A DNA stretch of 64,000 nt from Glandiceps talaboti (taxonomy: Eukaryota > Hemichordata > Enteropneusta > Spengelidae): contig NC_135559.1 of assembly GCF_964340395.1 (NCBI RefSeq), positions 13,419,759 through 13,483,758 of the forward strand, written 5' to 3'. This document shows positions 38,176-50,237 of the stretch, piece by piece (position 1 is the stretch's first letter; every line of letters starts with the position of its first letter). The notes beneath the pieces are model-generated. The model saw nothing but the letters and a program-made list of their open reading frames with translations. It had not been told where the DNA came from and made no database searches. A program made the position numbers and the translations under genes.

Positions 38176-38219
38176 ATTACACTACGGACCGTTTCACCCG
38201 AAGGATCGTCAGGTGTAAT
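38176..38219 (-). ncRNA. Candidate hammerhead ribozyme of a Penelope-like element
   Basis: On the minus strand, stem I is ATTACAC (38219-38213) paired with GTGTAAT (38182-38176), 7 bp. The core CTGACGA (38212-38206) is followed by a short stem II capped by TTCG (38204-38197), then GAAA (38195-38192). A 3-bp stem III with loop GTC (38192-38184) precedes the cleavage triplet GTA (38185-38183). The order matches a type I hammerhead with a minimal stem III. The innermost stem II pair would be U-U, a weakness. It lies about 105 nt past the stop codon of the Penelope-like fragment, where such motifs are known. Confidence 0.72.
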
Positions 38220-38323
38220 AGTGTGGTTTAATAGTATTGGTTAGTTATACATCCTGCTTTAAGTACATAACTTGTGTGTGTTCACTGACGGCTGTGTGTA
38301 CACAAAAAGATTGACAACAAAGG

Positions 38324-38811
38324 TTATGTATTATTAAGTAAGAACTTGTTAGCGTGCCGGCATTTACTGATTAATTCAGTTCTGCTGTTCAAGTTCGTTG
38401 ATTTGTCGGCAGTTATAATAAAATATTTTTCCCAGAGGCATAGTTGACATCGTTTGGTAACGTTAGAGTATGAGGAAGCCTGCTTGAGAACTGACCAGTG
38501 TACGTCGTAATTAATGTTGCTGTCTTTTAGGTGCCAAATGTATTTACTGAGTGCAGTGTCTTTCTTCTTGTGATCAAGTTTAAATGAAGACTTGTGGTTG
38601 TTAAACCTGCTTTTGAATTCTGTGTCACTAACGCCTATGTATGATTTGTGATCTTGGTTAGTGGTGACTGTTGCTTTGTAAACAACGCTTTTTATGAGGC
38701 ATTTTCCTGCGAGAGGGCACTCCTTTGGTTTTCTGCAGTTACAGGTATTTTGTTGTGTTTGCTTAGCTTTTGAAAGTATTGAGCACTCTACTTGGCGAAA
38801 GAAGAATGAAA
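38324..38811 (-). pseudogene. Penelope-like element, 5'-truncated: GIY-YIG endonuclease end
   Basis: A minus-strand frame of about 160 codons ends at the TAA at 38324-38326 and has no ATG, so simple ORF finding would miss it. It reads CNCRKPKECPLAGKC, a Cys-rich linker. GIY-YIG nuclease motifs follow: VVYKATV, YIGVSDTEFKSRFNNHKSSF, ALSKYIWHLK and a late LWEKYFI with the expected Glu. These are hallmarks of the C-terminal endonuclease of Penelope-like retroelements. The upstream reverse transcriptase is missing, because the frame begins at a TA microsatellite (38813-38830). The domain itself shows no stop or frameshift, so the insertion looks fairly young. A candidate hammerhead ribozyme lies just 3'. 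Confidence 0.85.
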
Positions 38812-38830
38812 TTATATATATATATATATA

Positions 38831-38937
38831 ACTCGGTGAGTATCAATCTGCTAAGACAGTGCTCTACACCGCAGTGGCAGAGCGTAATAGTTTTGGTAGT
38901 ACTGGAACTCTTTCTTGGTTGTAACTCGGAGTTTCAC

Positions 38938-38970
<33 letters not shown>

Positions 38971-41626
38971 GCAGTCACGGTATAAACGAAACAGAAATGT
39001 TCCATTGTACTCGACGAAACTACTTGTGACACCACTACAGATTACTGGCATTATTTTTAAGATCATTATGATGTACTTGTACGTTGAATTCAGGTCATTT
39101 AGGCCATAAAACATCACATTAAGAGATTGCAGCGACTAGATGGGAAATAGCTTTATTGAATATGTCGCTATTACATATCCTTAAAGACCATAGTTGAAAT
39201 CAAATTCCGCAATGTAGAGTGGTATCGACAGGTAATCTAAATAATTCAAATATTAGTGACTCCGGTCACCAGCGCAATTGTATTGGTTGTGAAAGGTAGC
39301 CACTTTACAACGAGAACTCGTATTTGGAATTCACCCTGGAGATGGCTTGATGACGTCACAAGCTCTGCTCATACAGTGATGTGCGTTCACCCAGAATATG
39401 AGGGCGATATTTGACTCGCCAGCACAGAAACACGACAATGGGTCAATGACATCAAACCTTCGACGCGTAAACTTTACCAAAGGCTCCGATATCACTAAGT
39501 TGCCCCATACCAGACATTTATTGTAATGTTTGTTTGGAGATGTCAAGCTAATGAATTTACTAGACCGAGAATTATATTAGTTTTTTTTTGGCTACTAAAA
39601 GTACGAATCTACCTAAAGCGTTGCACAAAGTAGCAATATCCGTTTTCAGTTGCCATGGCAATCACTTTCCTCCATTTAAAGATACAATACGCTGGCGCTT
39701 TTGATCTTGAATTTTACGACGGAATGGTACAAATGTTCGAATTACACAGAAAACATGTCTGCCCTGATAGTTTATGTCAAAAGAAAAGAACAGAACCGCC
39801 ATGGGTATTTGTTAGGCATAGAGTGGGTAACTATATATTGCCTATGCTATTTGCAACGACTTGGTATGTCTACACTGTGTGTCATGTATTACTAACGCTT
39901 TACTGCAAGTTTAATAAAGTGTAGAGGGGTTAGTAACGGCGATAATTTGACATCAAGTGTTACAAATATCTCCATCGTCAAACTGACTTCGAGTAAATCG
40001 ATCACATACCTACAACGATAAGGAGTCTGTTATTGAAGTGCCGTGTTTGGTCGTCGTGTTGTCGGACTCGGTGAAATAACGGTGCGTGATTTACAACTTG
40101 CCTTGTTCTACGTTGGGTCTGTCAGTCTTTCTAGGTGTCTCCCCGATTAAAACACCAGGCTGGCAATCTCCCTGGCCGTTTTATAAGAATATAACACAAT
40201 TCTTGTCACTTGAGGCAGGTGAACCCGTTTGTTCGAATCACCTTAACAACAACACTACTTAGGGTAACCGATTCAAGGTCCGAGTTTTAATGTACCTCTA
40301 AAGTTGTCGTCATCACTCGAGGAACCATCACAGAGTACTGCGTAGAATTCAGCGATCGTTCCTCAGTTAAATACGACCTGTACAATGTCAACTTTCTTTG
40401 AACAAAGTCCCACCTGATTATTAGTCTTTGTTAGCACGACAAATGAATTGCTGTTACACGTCAATTTACGGTACATTGTTAAAATTGATAGGTGGCATTG
40501 TACAACGACATTATAATAACAGTCTGTGAACGCTCTAGCACAATCTTTGCCCGAGGATTTCTTCTTAATAAGTCTTTTCTTTTTATAAAATCCGCCAATA
40601 CACAAAAGAGAAAATCCAATAGTACACAGTCGAATAAATCGTCTTGAACCGATATGGCAGCCTTAACCAATACAAATACCACCTTCATCAGAAATCGATT
40701 CACTGACAGGAAAAAAAAAACCTTCAAAGTTTGGAATAATCTGATGTGACTCAAGTGAATCACGTGTCGATACACGAATTATACACACAAACGAATTATG
40801 TTCGATTTACGATTAATTCAAGGAAAGAGTGGGAACTTTATATTTTTTGTGGTAATTCTACAGTGTTTGGTTGTCCGTACTCCGAGAGTTTTTGGATCAA
40901 CTTCGACCACATGGCAAAAATTGCTGCAGAGTTTCCAACTCCACCGAATTTGACAAACAACACACCCACCTGTTTGAAAACGGGGTACCATGATGTGGTC
41001 TCCTCGCTGCAGGCGGCATCATAACTCTCACCTTCGTTTCTAACAATAATAGCGACGACAAAGGGAATACGAGCCACGATGTTACGTCAAGATGTTAGGT
41101 AAAATGTTGTTGAATTCACGCAAACTCACCATGTGGGTAAATAACCCGTTTAAACATTTACACACCACATTCCTGAATGATAGTTTCAAAGTTAGTTTGA
41201 ATACGTAATTATGTAGACATTGAAAAGTGAATTCGAGTTGATAGAGTTAGACTGGATAGGCGTTTCTGTATGTGATGTGTAATAGAATATTCATAAAGAC
41301 TTATTTAATGTCTTGACAAACACTGTTTACACGTATTGCTTTTCTGTAATAAATAGGTGATAGAATGTTTGTTTAAAAATTAAAGGCTTGTTAAAAATAG
41401 CGGCGATAGCATTGTAGCACAAGTGATTACACTTTATTCAAGTGTGTGTAGTCTTGGACGTAGACCAAAAGTGATATTTTCCCGAGTAAATTACATAGTT
41501 GTCATGAGATTGTCTTTACCTTTTAAAGGTAATAATTCTTATTATCTACACACCCCTCGGAACATCATTCAAACAAATCAGATTTATACTGAAAATAACA
41601 TTTTGAGACCTAATTTGCATATTAAT
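38831..41626. other. No gene recognised
   Basis: A segment between TA runs (38831-38942) may be more Penelope-like sequence. The remaining frames (for example 39655-39924 and 40746-41024) have no recognisable features. Confidence 0.45.
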
Positions 41627-41760
41627 AAGGGGACGAGCAGAATTTACGGGGTGAGGTGGGGGTGGGGGCTGAGGAGAAAGTTTTTTGGTCAATTGTTATT
41701 TCGCAGCGCCCGTTCACACTCTCAAAATATTCATGCCCCCCAAAATTAACCCAATTTTCG
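41627..41760. mobile_element. Fragment related to the 1511-1873 inverted-repeat element
   Basis: It shares GCAGAATTTACGG and a following G-rich stretch, then CATGCCCCCCAAAATT-type words, with the earlier element, but no matching second end is evident. Confidence 0.45.
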
Positions 41761-41984
41761 TAGCCGAACCCCCAAAGTTCAGTAAAAAAGGGACCAAAAG
41801 CAATGTTCCACACGGAAAGATTTGGAGATAATTTAAGAATATTGATTTTCAGTGAAATTTGTCTCCGTGGGCGCAGTCTACCTTTAGTGACTATGTTAGG
41901 ACGGATAGATCCGTCACTGTGTACATTCCTTCAATCATGTCTTATGTTGTTTCTTTCTCATGTTGACAGGAGCGCCACCAACGA

Positions 41985-42450
41985 CGAATCTTTCGGTATC
42001 TAAGGAATGGCCAAAAAGCAAAAGCGATTGTCCATGACAAAAACATCATCAATACATTATCAAATAGTAAATATTACCCACAGACGCACCTTCAAAAACA
42101 CTTTAAAAGAACACCTTCTTGCTAAAAATTCATTCCTTTCAGTAACTTCTACAGAACTTGTATATGTTTTTGACTATGACTGTGATTTTCATTAATTTCA
42201 TTTCATGTAATTAGTTTACTTATATATACACTATGTGAGTTTTTGTTTTGTTTTCTTCTTTGTACAGTTACGCATAAACATATTTTATTATTTTTATAGT
42301 ATCAGGGCCATAGACTAGACTAGTTCTGCTTGAACTATTTCTATGGCCCTCACCAGGTACAGTTTTTCTTTTCTTTTCTTCTCAGTTGTGTATCATTTTC
42401 CCTTTGTGTCTGGTGAAAATAAATAATATGAATATGAATATGAATAAATA
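41985..42450 (+). mobile_element. 5'-truncated LINE 3' end (CR1/L2-like)
   Basis: A short frame ends RRTFKNTLKEHLLAKNSF, the style of a CR1/L2 C-terminus. An untranslated region follows with a 12-bp hairpin (GGGCCATAGACT region, 42304-42350, arms GGGCCATAG and CTATGGCCC). The tail is AATAAATAATATGAATATGAATATG, a short tandem-type tail. Confidence 0.65.
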
Positions 42451-43779
42451 CAATGTATGTATAATTTCAAGATCTTCGAAAATCTTTTCATTATCTCTCC
42501 TAATCTTTCGTTCGCTTTATCAACTTGAGACATTCTTGGTAAACTTAAAAGAGAACAACACATGATATTCTTAGTTTTGGATACAACGAAAAACTTTCAG
42601 TACTATTATTTTGCAAATATTGACCTTTTATAATGACGTCAGAAATATAAAGTCGTTCATGTTTCTTTACTTGTATGTGTCTTACGATAGAAGTGTACAA
42701 AAACACACATTGATCCGAAGATTTACCGCATGTATGTTATTTTTTCGAATAAGAAAATATTTTGTTTGCGAAATTCAAGTATTTTTTTTTAAAGTTCAAA
42801 GAACTTACAACGGCGATACTTTTAGCGGTTCTGTCATAACAGGACATACCGCGCTATTCACTTGCAACAGATAGTACGTGACACATACAAAAACGCGGTT
42901 GTTATTCTTCACCAACACTTACTACCAGACGAACACTCAAATATTGCGTCACTTTGTTTACACAGACAAAGGTATATAGTCTATATTCAGACGCGGATTA
43001 TATTTTGCTATATTCCTTCAAACGACTTCTTAATTATGATTATATTTGTTACTAACTGGGGCACATATACGAACGATAGTTTATTTTGAATGCACTATGA
43101 AATACACGGTGTACTGATGCTCCATACATTCTTTGTATAATACGCCATAGAGGGCGCCCCACTGTCTCCACTGAACCGCTGAGTCGAGTAGACTTTCGTG
43201 TGAAACAAAACACGTACAAAATGGTGCAGAGTTCCGTTGATATATGATTGCTCTGGTGCGTTAATTTTGTGTTCATTGGTTCATTCCATTGTGTTTATGG
43301 AGGAAGGTTGAAATCGTGATGGAAATTGACTTTTGAAGTAGGGTTAACACAACTGGTGTTGGTGATTGCTGTAAAATTGGGTTTGGTTGAAATTTGGATT
43401 GTGACGGATATTAGGAGATCAGTGATAGAGAGGAGGTCAGTGATAGAGAAGAGGTCAGTGCTGTGACGTCAGTAGGTTTATAGAGACGAGTTCAACCTGT
43501 TGACGTTGTAACTACCCGCATGGAAATTTGTACATTGGGCCATAGACCCATCCTTGGTGGAGGGTCTATGATTGGACCTATCTTTGCTTGTGACGCTTTC
43601 GAATGTATCCCTGTTTCCATCTCGGTTCTTATGTTGTCATAGTGATGTTATAGTGATAAATAAGCCTTGTGGGCTCATTCAATATATATTGACAAATCCC
43701 AGATATGAGGTGAAGAGGTGAAAATTGGGCTTATGCAAATGAGTGAACTTGTTTGCATATATATGTATATTATTATTAT
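42451..43779. other. No gene recognised
   Basis: Short frames only. It contains one TAGAGGGCGCC word at 43148. Confidence 0.45.
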
Positions 43780-44147
43780 GGGACTGTCTGCATATATGCA
43801 GATATGGTGTGGGAACCTGAAAGGGACTGTCTGCGTATATGCAGATATGGTGTGGAACCTGAAAGGGACTGTCTGCGTATATGCAGATATGGTGTGGGAA
43901 CACAGAAGGGACTGTCTGCGTATATGCAGATATGGTGTGGGAACACAGAAGGGACTGTCTGCGTATATGCAGATATGGTGTGGAACCCGGAAGGGACTGT
44001 CTGCGTATATGCAGATATGGTGTGGGAACACAGAAGGGACTGTCTGCGTATATGCAGATATGGTGTGGAACCCGGAAGGGACTGTCTGCGTATATGCAGA
44101 TATGGTGTGGGAACACAGAAAGGACTGTCTGCGTATATGCGGACATA
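43780..44147. repeat. Minisatellite, nine 41-45 bp units with an internal palindrome
   Basis: Each unit contains GGACTGTCTGCGTATATGCA followed by GATATGGTGTGG and a variable AAC-rich end. CTGCGTATATGCAG is nearly self-complementary. Because lengths differ, frames shift between units; the long frames on both strands are repeat translations. Confidence 0.9.
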
Positions 44148-47100
44148 TCAGTAATCCAAATCAGAGAATATCGTACAGCATTTATTTCATGCCTGCTCAT
44201 TCCATCATTGCATTCATTCACACACATATATTAGACTCCATAAGCACAAGTGACCCCATTATACACATGACCAAAAAAGTTGCATATACACAACATCGTA
44301 GTCATGGCAATAAATATTTATTTATAAATAAGATACAATGTACAATCCAGTAGACTGAGACAGAAATATCGTCTCAATTTTGAGTGGTCATTCTAGAATA
44401 TTTCCCAATGTGAAACGTCAAATTTTTGTCAACAGGAATTCCAAGAGAAAGGCAAAAAAAAAAAAGACAAAAAAAAGGAATACTCACATACTAGTAAGTC
44501 AAGATACTCTGAAGCCAAAGTTCAAAGTTCAAAGTTCACTCTTATTTACACGAAAAATTTTTTTGAAAGGAAACCAACACAAAAGCTTGAAATACGAAAG
44601 AAATGGGGATATGGGAAAAAAAAATTTCTATGTATCAAAAATCTAAATTTTCTTTCAAAAAAATTACATCCAGATAAGCGTTCCTGGAAAACCTGCCCAG
44701 GCACAGTACACAGCTCAGTGGTAACTACATCTAATCTCAAAAAGCTATTTTTGACAAAAAAAATTTACTCAAAGCCAAAACCTCAAAATTGTAAGGTGTA
44801 TGAAATAAAAGAAGCCTTGATGTACACCTGTTCACTGTACTTACACACAGTATAAAATTCATCCATTTTTTCACCGAGTTTTTTTTTTCTGATATAAAAA
44901 TGTACAAAGATTTTTTTTTCTTATTTTTCTTACAGAAAAAATGGTCTTTTTATGAGCTCGAACTTGGACTTTAACAAGTTATTTTTAATAATGTATTTTC
45001 TAAACAGTTTTCGTAAGCCTCTGCAAAAAAAAATGCTGTAGTTTGAGTACTCTGGCAAATATCTATCAAACTTTTTATAAAAACAATTATGGTACCTATT
45101 TTTTTTTTACTGATACAGCAGAAATTACAATTGCGTTCAGTTTCAATGATCAACTATGCTTGATATGCGCCACATTCAACAAAGGGACAGCAACAAAAAC
45201 TTAAGATATGTAGCCTCTATCCAGTTAGAGTAAGTAGTAAACCATGATGGGTGCATGCAATCAGATTTATACAATAAACAGCAAGTGCATGTCAAACCGG
45301 GTCAGTTCATTTATAATACAGATCTGGTTGCACCCCCCCCCCCACTGTGGTGTATTACTTACAATAGCTACACAAAAGTTACTTACCGAAGTATTTTGTT
45401 GGTGTTACTAGTATGTACAGATGTTACTTATGGGGCTCGTGTCAAAACATACCCGGTCATTGAAACTGAATGCAATTATTTCTGCTGTACTACACAACAA
45501 TGGGGACAGAAACTAGCAATGCAACAATGATGGGATATTGTAAGTGCGAGACTGAGGTATTGCATGTCTGAAAGTTTCATAGCTTCTAGAAGTTCAAAGT
45601 TCACAAAAAAGTTTATTTGGCTGACCTCAACAAATGTTGAAAAGTTTACAAATAAAGCTCAACTTTCAGATGACAAATCCTTGCATCCCTTTATTTATTA
45701 TATTTTCAAGAAGTCCTGTAAGTTTGTTGTGTCCAGTCCACAATCAGACCTTTACCTGAAATAGCGCCCTCTATCAATACATAATCACCATGCAAAACAT
45801 TGAATTTGAATATACATGTATTACCACAGACAAGGGTAGAACAGTATAACACCCTATTTCACTGCACTGCATGCATTTCTGCAGTTTGAGTTTAGGTTTT
45901 TTTCAAGTGAAAAAATGCTTAGTTTTTTTGACAAAGAAATTTCCCTTGGCCTATCTACAGAAGAGCGAAATCATAATTACAGGAGGCAGTTTATTACAAT
46001 TTTGACTAACGGGAGCGGTTGATGACATCTGCCACAGAGGGCGCTGTTTCATACATGCCACAAGGAGGTGCTGTTTACGAACAAGGAACAGGACTGTAAC
46101 CTCACACCTTGGCATACAAACCAACATACTAAAGGCACTGAAGTTTTTAAGTTCATTATTTCTCAACGCTAACAATTTCCTGGGAACTGACTTGATTGAT
46201 TGAAATCACAAAATACTACGAAGAAAGCATTACACTGGTAGAAATCTAAAATGCAACAAACAAACAAACACACAGCCAACAAATTCAAATGATTGGGTCT
46301 CTATGACAACATCTGTTTATGTTGCTACAAAATCAGCAACATAATTCAACACAACTGCAGCAAGAGTTGGGTAAAATGGTTAAAGAAAGTAACTGAAAAT
46401 AGTAGCGCGACTCGTATTGCAATATACGACAACGCTAGTAGCATCCGTTGCATTGATCATACTCTCATTATGGTAACTGTTGAAACTTCAGTCAACATAT
46501 TCTCGGTGTTTCAACAGCAACATATCTTGACAAATTTTAACAAACATAATTACACAATATAAATCACAAACTTCTTCAAAAAAACATGATTTTCCATCAC
46601 TCTATCCACTCCACAAATCACATTTAATTTCTTTTCTTGAAGGAATCGATAAATTTTTCTTTCACATTTTCAATATGCCAAACACCAAACACCAACTTGA
46701 GCTATTGGTTTGTAATTTCTCTCCTCTCCACAAACACATTAGAAATTTATTTCCTGTTCACAAACATATTTGTAATTTCTTTCCTATTTGCAAACATATT
46801 TATGTCTTTCCTATTCACAAACATGTTTGTAATTTCTTTCCTATTCACAAACAAGTTTGTAACTTTTCTTCTCCAATTATGCTACTACATATTGCCATAT
46901 TATATAGCTCTCTAGTCTTCTAAAAATGGGCAGCAGGCAAAAAAAACCTGCTTTCCTATTGACAAATTCATGTAAACACAAGCACCAAAATGAAAAATGT
47001 CAAAACACAGAATTCTTTGACTGTTGGGTTATTTTGACTTGACATTCAGACGGCAGATTACTGTTACTGTATACTATGGTCCCAGACATCCAGAGAACTC

Positions 47101-47321
47101 CTGAGTTGTGATGTCATAAGCTACTAGTAACCAGAAAAGCAAAGCATATCGCGGCTCGGGATTAGGAACTGGCGAGGGACTTTTTCACTCAACTTACACA
47201 CAGGTTGAATGTTGTCAGAAAGCCAACAGCCTGATACTTGAATCAGAACAAACACTTACGGCATACACAAAACATGCGTAAAGTTAAAACTAATATTTCT
47301 ATCTTGGCCGTCCTATTTTTG
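44148..47321. other. Region 3' of KDM6; short tandem repeats only
   Basis: No gene is supported. 44516-44538 holds three overlapping AAAGTTCA units. At about 46700-46870, CACAAACATRTTTGTAATTTC-type words of about 30 bp repeat five to six times. It could be a distal 3' UTR if polyadenylation occurs far downstream. Confidence 0.4.
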
Positions 47322-47327
47322 TTTATT
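47322..47327 (-). promoter_or_regulatory. Candidate polyadenylation signal of KDM6
   Basis: This is the first AATAAA met on the minus strand after the predicted stop codon at 49166-49168, implying a 3' UTR of about 1.8 kb that would include the minisatellite at 48245-48990. Variant hexamers nearer the stop cannot be excluded. Confidence 0.35.
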
Positions 47328-48244
47328 TAGCAACAAAACTTCAGAGACGAGTCCTAGTACTACACACTACAGACTTTGTGTAGTGATAAGGGTTCCTATA
47401 CCACCGCTACACATCTCTCTCAGCTGTACACAAAATATCAGGGAATGTTGTTCACAAAGTGTTAATGTCACTGCATGTATTTATACAACCTAATGTATAT
47501 AATAATCACTGCATTGTAAGTCTTCAAGTTTTTAAAATTAATGAGTCTGTGAGCTTAACGTGTTTTGAACGAGATATACGCTTCAAAGTTTGGTAACAGT
47601 ATGATCACTGTAACCTTGTAGACTGCAAAATTCATCATGTTGTCCCGTCCCATCCTCTTCTCACCAGGGGAGGGGTTGATCAATGTGTGAGGGCGCCCCG
47701 TCATGGTGTACCCTACAGACTATGTAACCTCACTGAATAGTAGACTAAACTTAATTGTCTCTCTACCAGGGAGTATTTGTTTGTCCACCCATAACTACAA
47801 GTTGAGCAAATCAGGATTACATGTAACACAATCAAACCATGTTGATTGAAAAAGAATTATGTCCAACTACCAGTACAATACTGATGATCGTGTATTTCAA
47901 CACTATGATAGTAGTTCCACCAAAACATAAAAGCAACAATAACATATTTCCAGTCATTTTACGTTAAAGTTAAACCAATGCAGTACTCATGACTTGGTTT
48001 GATGTGATTGCATCTAAATACAGGTCAGAGTTTAAAACACTTGTATAATTGTCGTAATATGCCAAAATAAAATGCTGAATATGAAACTTGTTGGTGTTAA
48101 AAAAGAAGAAGACGACAAATCTGTTCTTTTCGTGTGCCAAAGACATCTTGTAATACTCACAAAATGTCTATCTTAATGCTAGCATACTATAGCTTTCATA
48201 GTTGCATAGTCAGCTGGAATAGTGGTTCTCAAATATTACTAAAA

Positions 48245-48990
48245 CATGCAGGTCTGTTGAACTACTGCAATGGTGATTCAAAATTTGCAGATCTGCTGCA
48301 GTAATGTTATAAAATTCACAGGCCTGTTAAACTACTGCAATGGGGGTTCTAAACTTGCAGGTCTGTGGTGAACTGCTGCAGTAATGGCTATAAAACTTAC
48401 AGGCCTGTTAAACTACTGCAATGGTGATTCAAAATTTGCAGATTTGCTGCAGTAATGTTATAAAACTCACAGGCCTGTTAAACTACTGCAATGGTGGTTC
48501 TAAACTTGCAGGTCTGTGGTGAACTGCTGCAGTAATGGTTATAAAACTTACAGGCCTGTTAAACTACTGCAATTGATGTTCTATAGTTTGCAGGTGTGTG
48601 ATTAACTACTGCAATGGCAGTTCTAAAACTTGTAGATCTGTAGTCACATGCTGCAATGGTGGTTCTAAAACTAATAGGTCTGTTTAATTGTTTCAGCAAC
48701 GTTTACAAAACTTGCAGGGGTGAAGTCAGATGCTGCAAAGGTGGTTCTAAAAACTTACAGGTCTGTTTAACGTCTGTAAAAGATGTTTCAAAACTTACAA
48801 GTCTGTTTAACTGTTGCAGCAATTTTACAAAACTTGCTGGCGTGAAGTCAGATGCTGCAACGATGGTTCCAAAACTTACAGGTCTGTTTAATGGTTACAG
48901 CAATGTACATATTATTAACATGCTGAGCTGAGGTTGCATGCTGCAATGGTGGCTCTAAATCTTCATCACAGGTCTGCAATTTTCTGATGG
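48245..48990. repeat. Minisatellite in the predicted KDM6 3' UTR
   Basis: Units of about 35-47 bp contain CTGCAATGGTGGTTCTAAA, then CTTGCAGGTCTG or CTTACAGGCCTGTTAAAC. Adjacent dissimilar units alternate, giving a longer period in the first half. The repeat fades after about 48960. Confidence 0.85.
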
Positions 48991-49165
48991 AGAAGTGGTT
49001 GTAACACTTGCAGGGCTGTGGTGAACTGCAAATAGAAATATTCTTGTCTCCACTAAAGGTAGTAACATATTAGATGTCAGATTGTAGAAAAAATGTGGGT
49101 TGTCTGTTGATGTCTTCACTGTGGTGTCTGGGGGTCTGGTCTGGGTTGTGCAGTAGTCCTAACTG

Positions 49166-49198
49166 TCACGAGGAAGCATTCTGCTGTATATGTGAGGG
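49166..49198 (-). CDS. KDM6A: KDM6 terminal micro-exon
   Basis: After a TTATTCTGCAG acceptor, ten codons read [10 protein letters not shown] and stop. The phase matches the preceding donor, and the position and ending resemble the short Pro/Ser-rich tail ending SASS of human UTX. This choice rests on that similarity and on splice-site quality. Confidence 0.7.
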   Translation of the reverse strand, partial: PSHIQQNASS

Positions 49199-50119
49199 CT
49201 GCAGAATAATGAAACACACATCACTCAGTTAATGTTGTACACGTTATGTAAGAACAAAATTTTCTCTGTATAAAAAATTGAACGGAGGGAGTCACAAAAT
49301 GTGCTTTTCGAAGCTGCTAAACGCAATGTCAACAGAGATACAGATAGTAAGTGAATGATACACTTTTAAGTTAGTTAATGTTACACACAACAAAACCGTA
49401 TAATTTTTTGTTGACTGAAAAAGTTTGAATTGAGGGAATCAGAAAATGTACTTTCTGAAGCTGGTAAATGTAACATAAACAGAGATGGGGTAGGTAAGCG
49501 AATGTTACACTTTTAAATACAGCAAAATTTGCTGGGGGGGGGGGGGGGGGGTGCACTCATGCTTGCAGTGTTTTCTGCTGCACTTTCACGAGCGTATGAC
49601 ACCAGAGAACACTGCAAGCACTTGTGCAAATACCCGAGTATGCCACACTTGCAGTCACACATCATGGCATTCTGTCACACCATATGTTGATGGTACATAC
49701 CTCAGAATGGCAGATAAAGTTATCATAGATAGAACACAACTGTTCCATTTTGTATTGCTCCAAGACTACAAAGCCTTCTAAGTTATAGCTAGCTTTACGG
49801 GCACAGGACTCACAATGGACTTCATACTTCTTATCTTTCTCAGTGGTGAACAGGACGTTGAACACTTCCACCTAGTATACAAAATATAATGAAATATTAC
49901 GTCACGATGAAATGTTAGACTTTGGAGACAAAGGGTGATATTACCCTGGTAGATGAACCTTCAGTTTTCTACGATAGACACAAACTAAAACTATTGTCAC
50001 AACATGTTGATACAACAGTGATAAAACTATTTTGTATCTTCTGCAATGAATGGACACTATTCTTTATGAGTTGTTTTATGATGGTAGTGGTAGTGGTAGT
50101 GGTAGTGGTAGTGGTAGTG

Positions 50120-50174
<55 letters not shown>

Positions 50175-50175
50175 C

Positions 50176-50237
<62 letters not shown>

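Noticed and set aside
39655-39924. 89-codon plus frame starting in a good CCATGG context
   Set aside because: No recognisable domain, no splice support and no similarity I can name.
40746-41024. 92-codon plus frame
   Set aside because: No domain or composition typical of a real gene, and it overlaps an equally long antisense frame.
43679-44353. Long frames with a repeated 14-15 residue unit on both strands, possible repeat protein or CRISPR-like array
   Set aside because: The minisatellite shifts frame between units, unit spacing leaves no spacers, and this is an animal genome.
49662-49700. Read-through end of KDM6 with tail [17 protein letters not shown]
   Set aside because: A good donor lies at 49700 and a micro-exon that fits in phase and similarity lies at 49198; kept only as an alternative.
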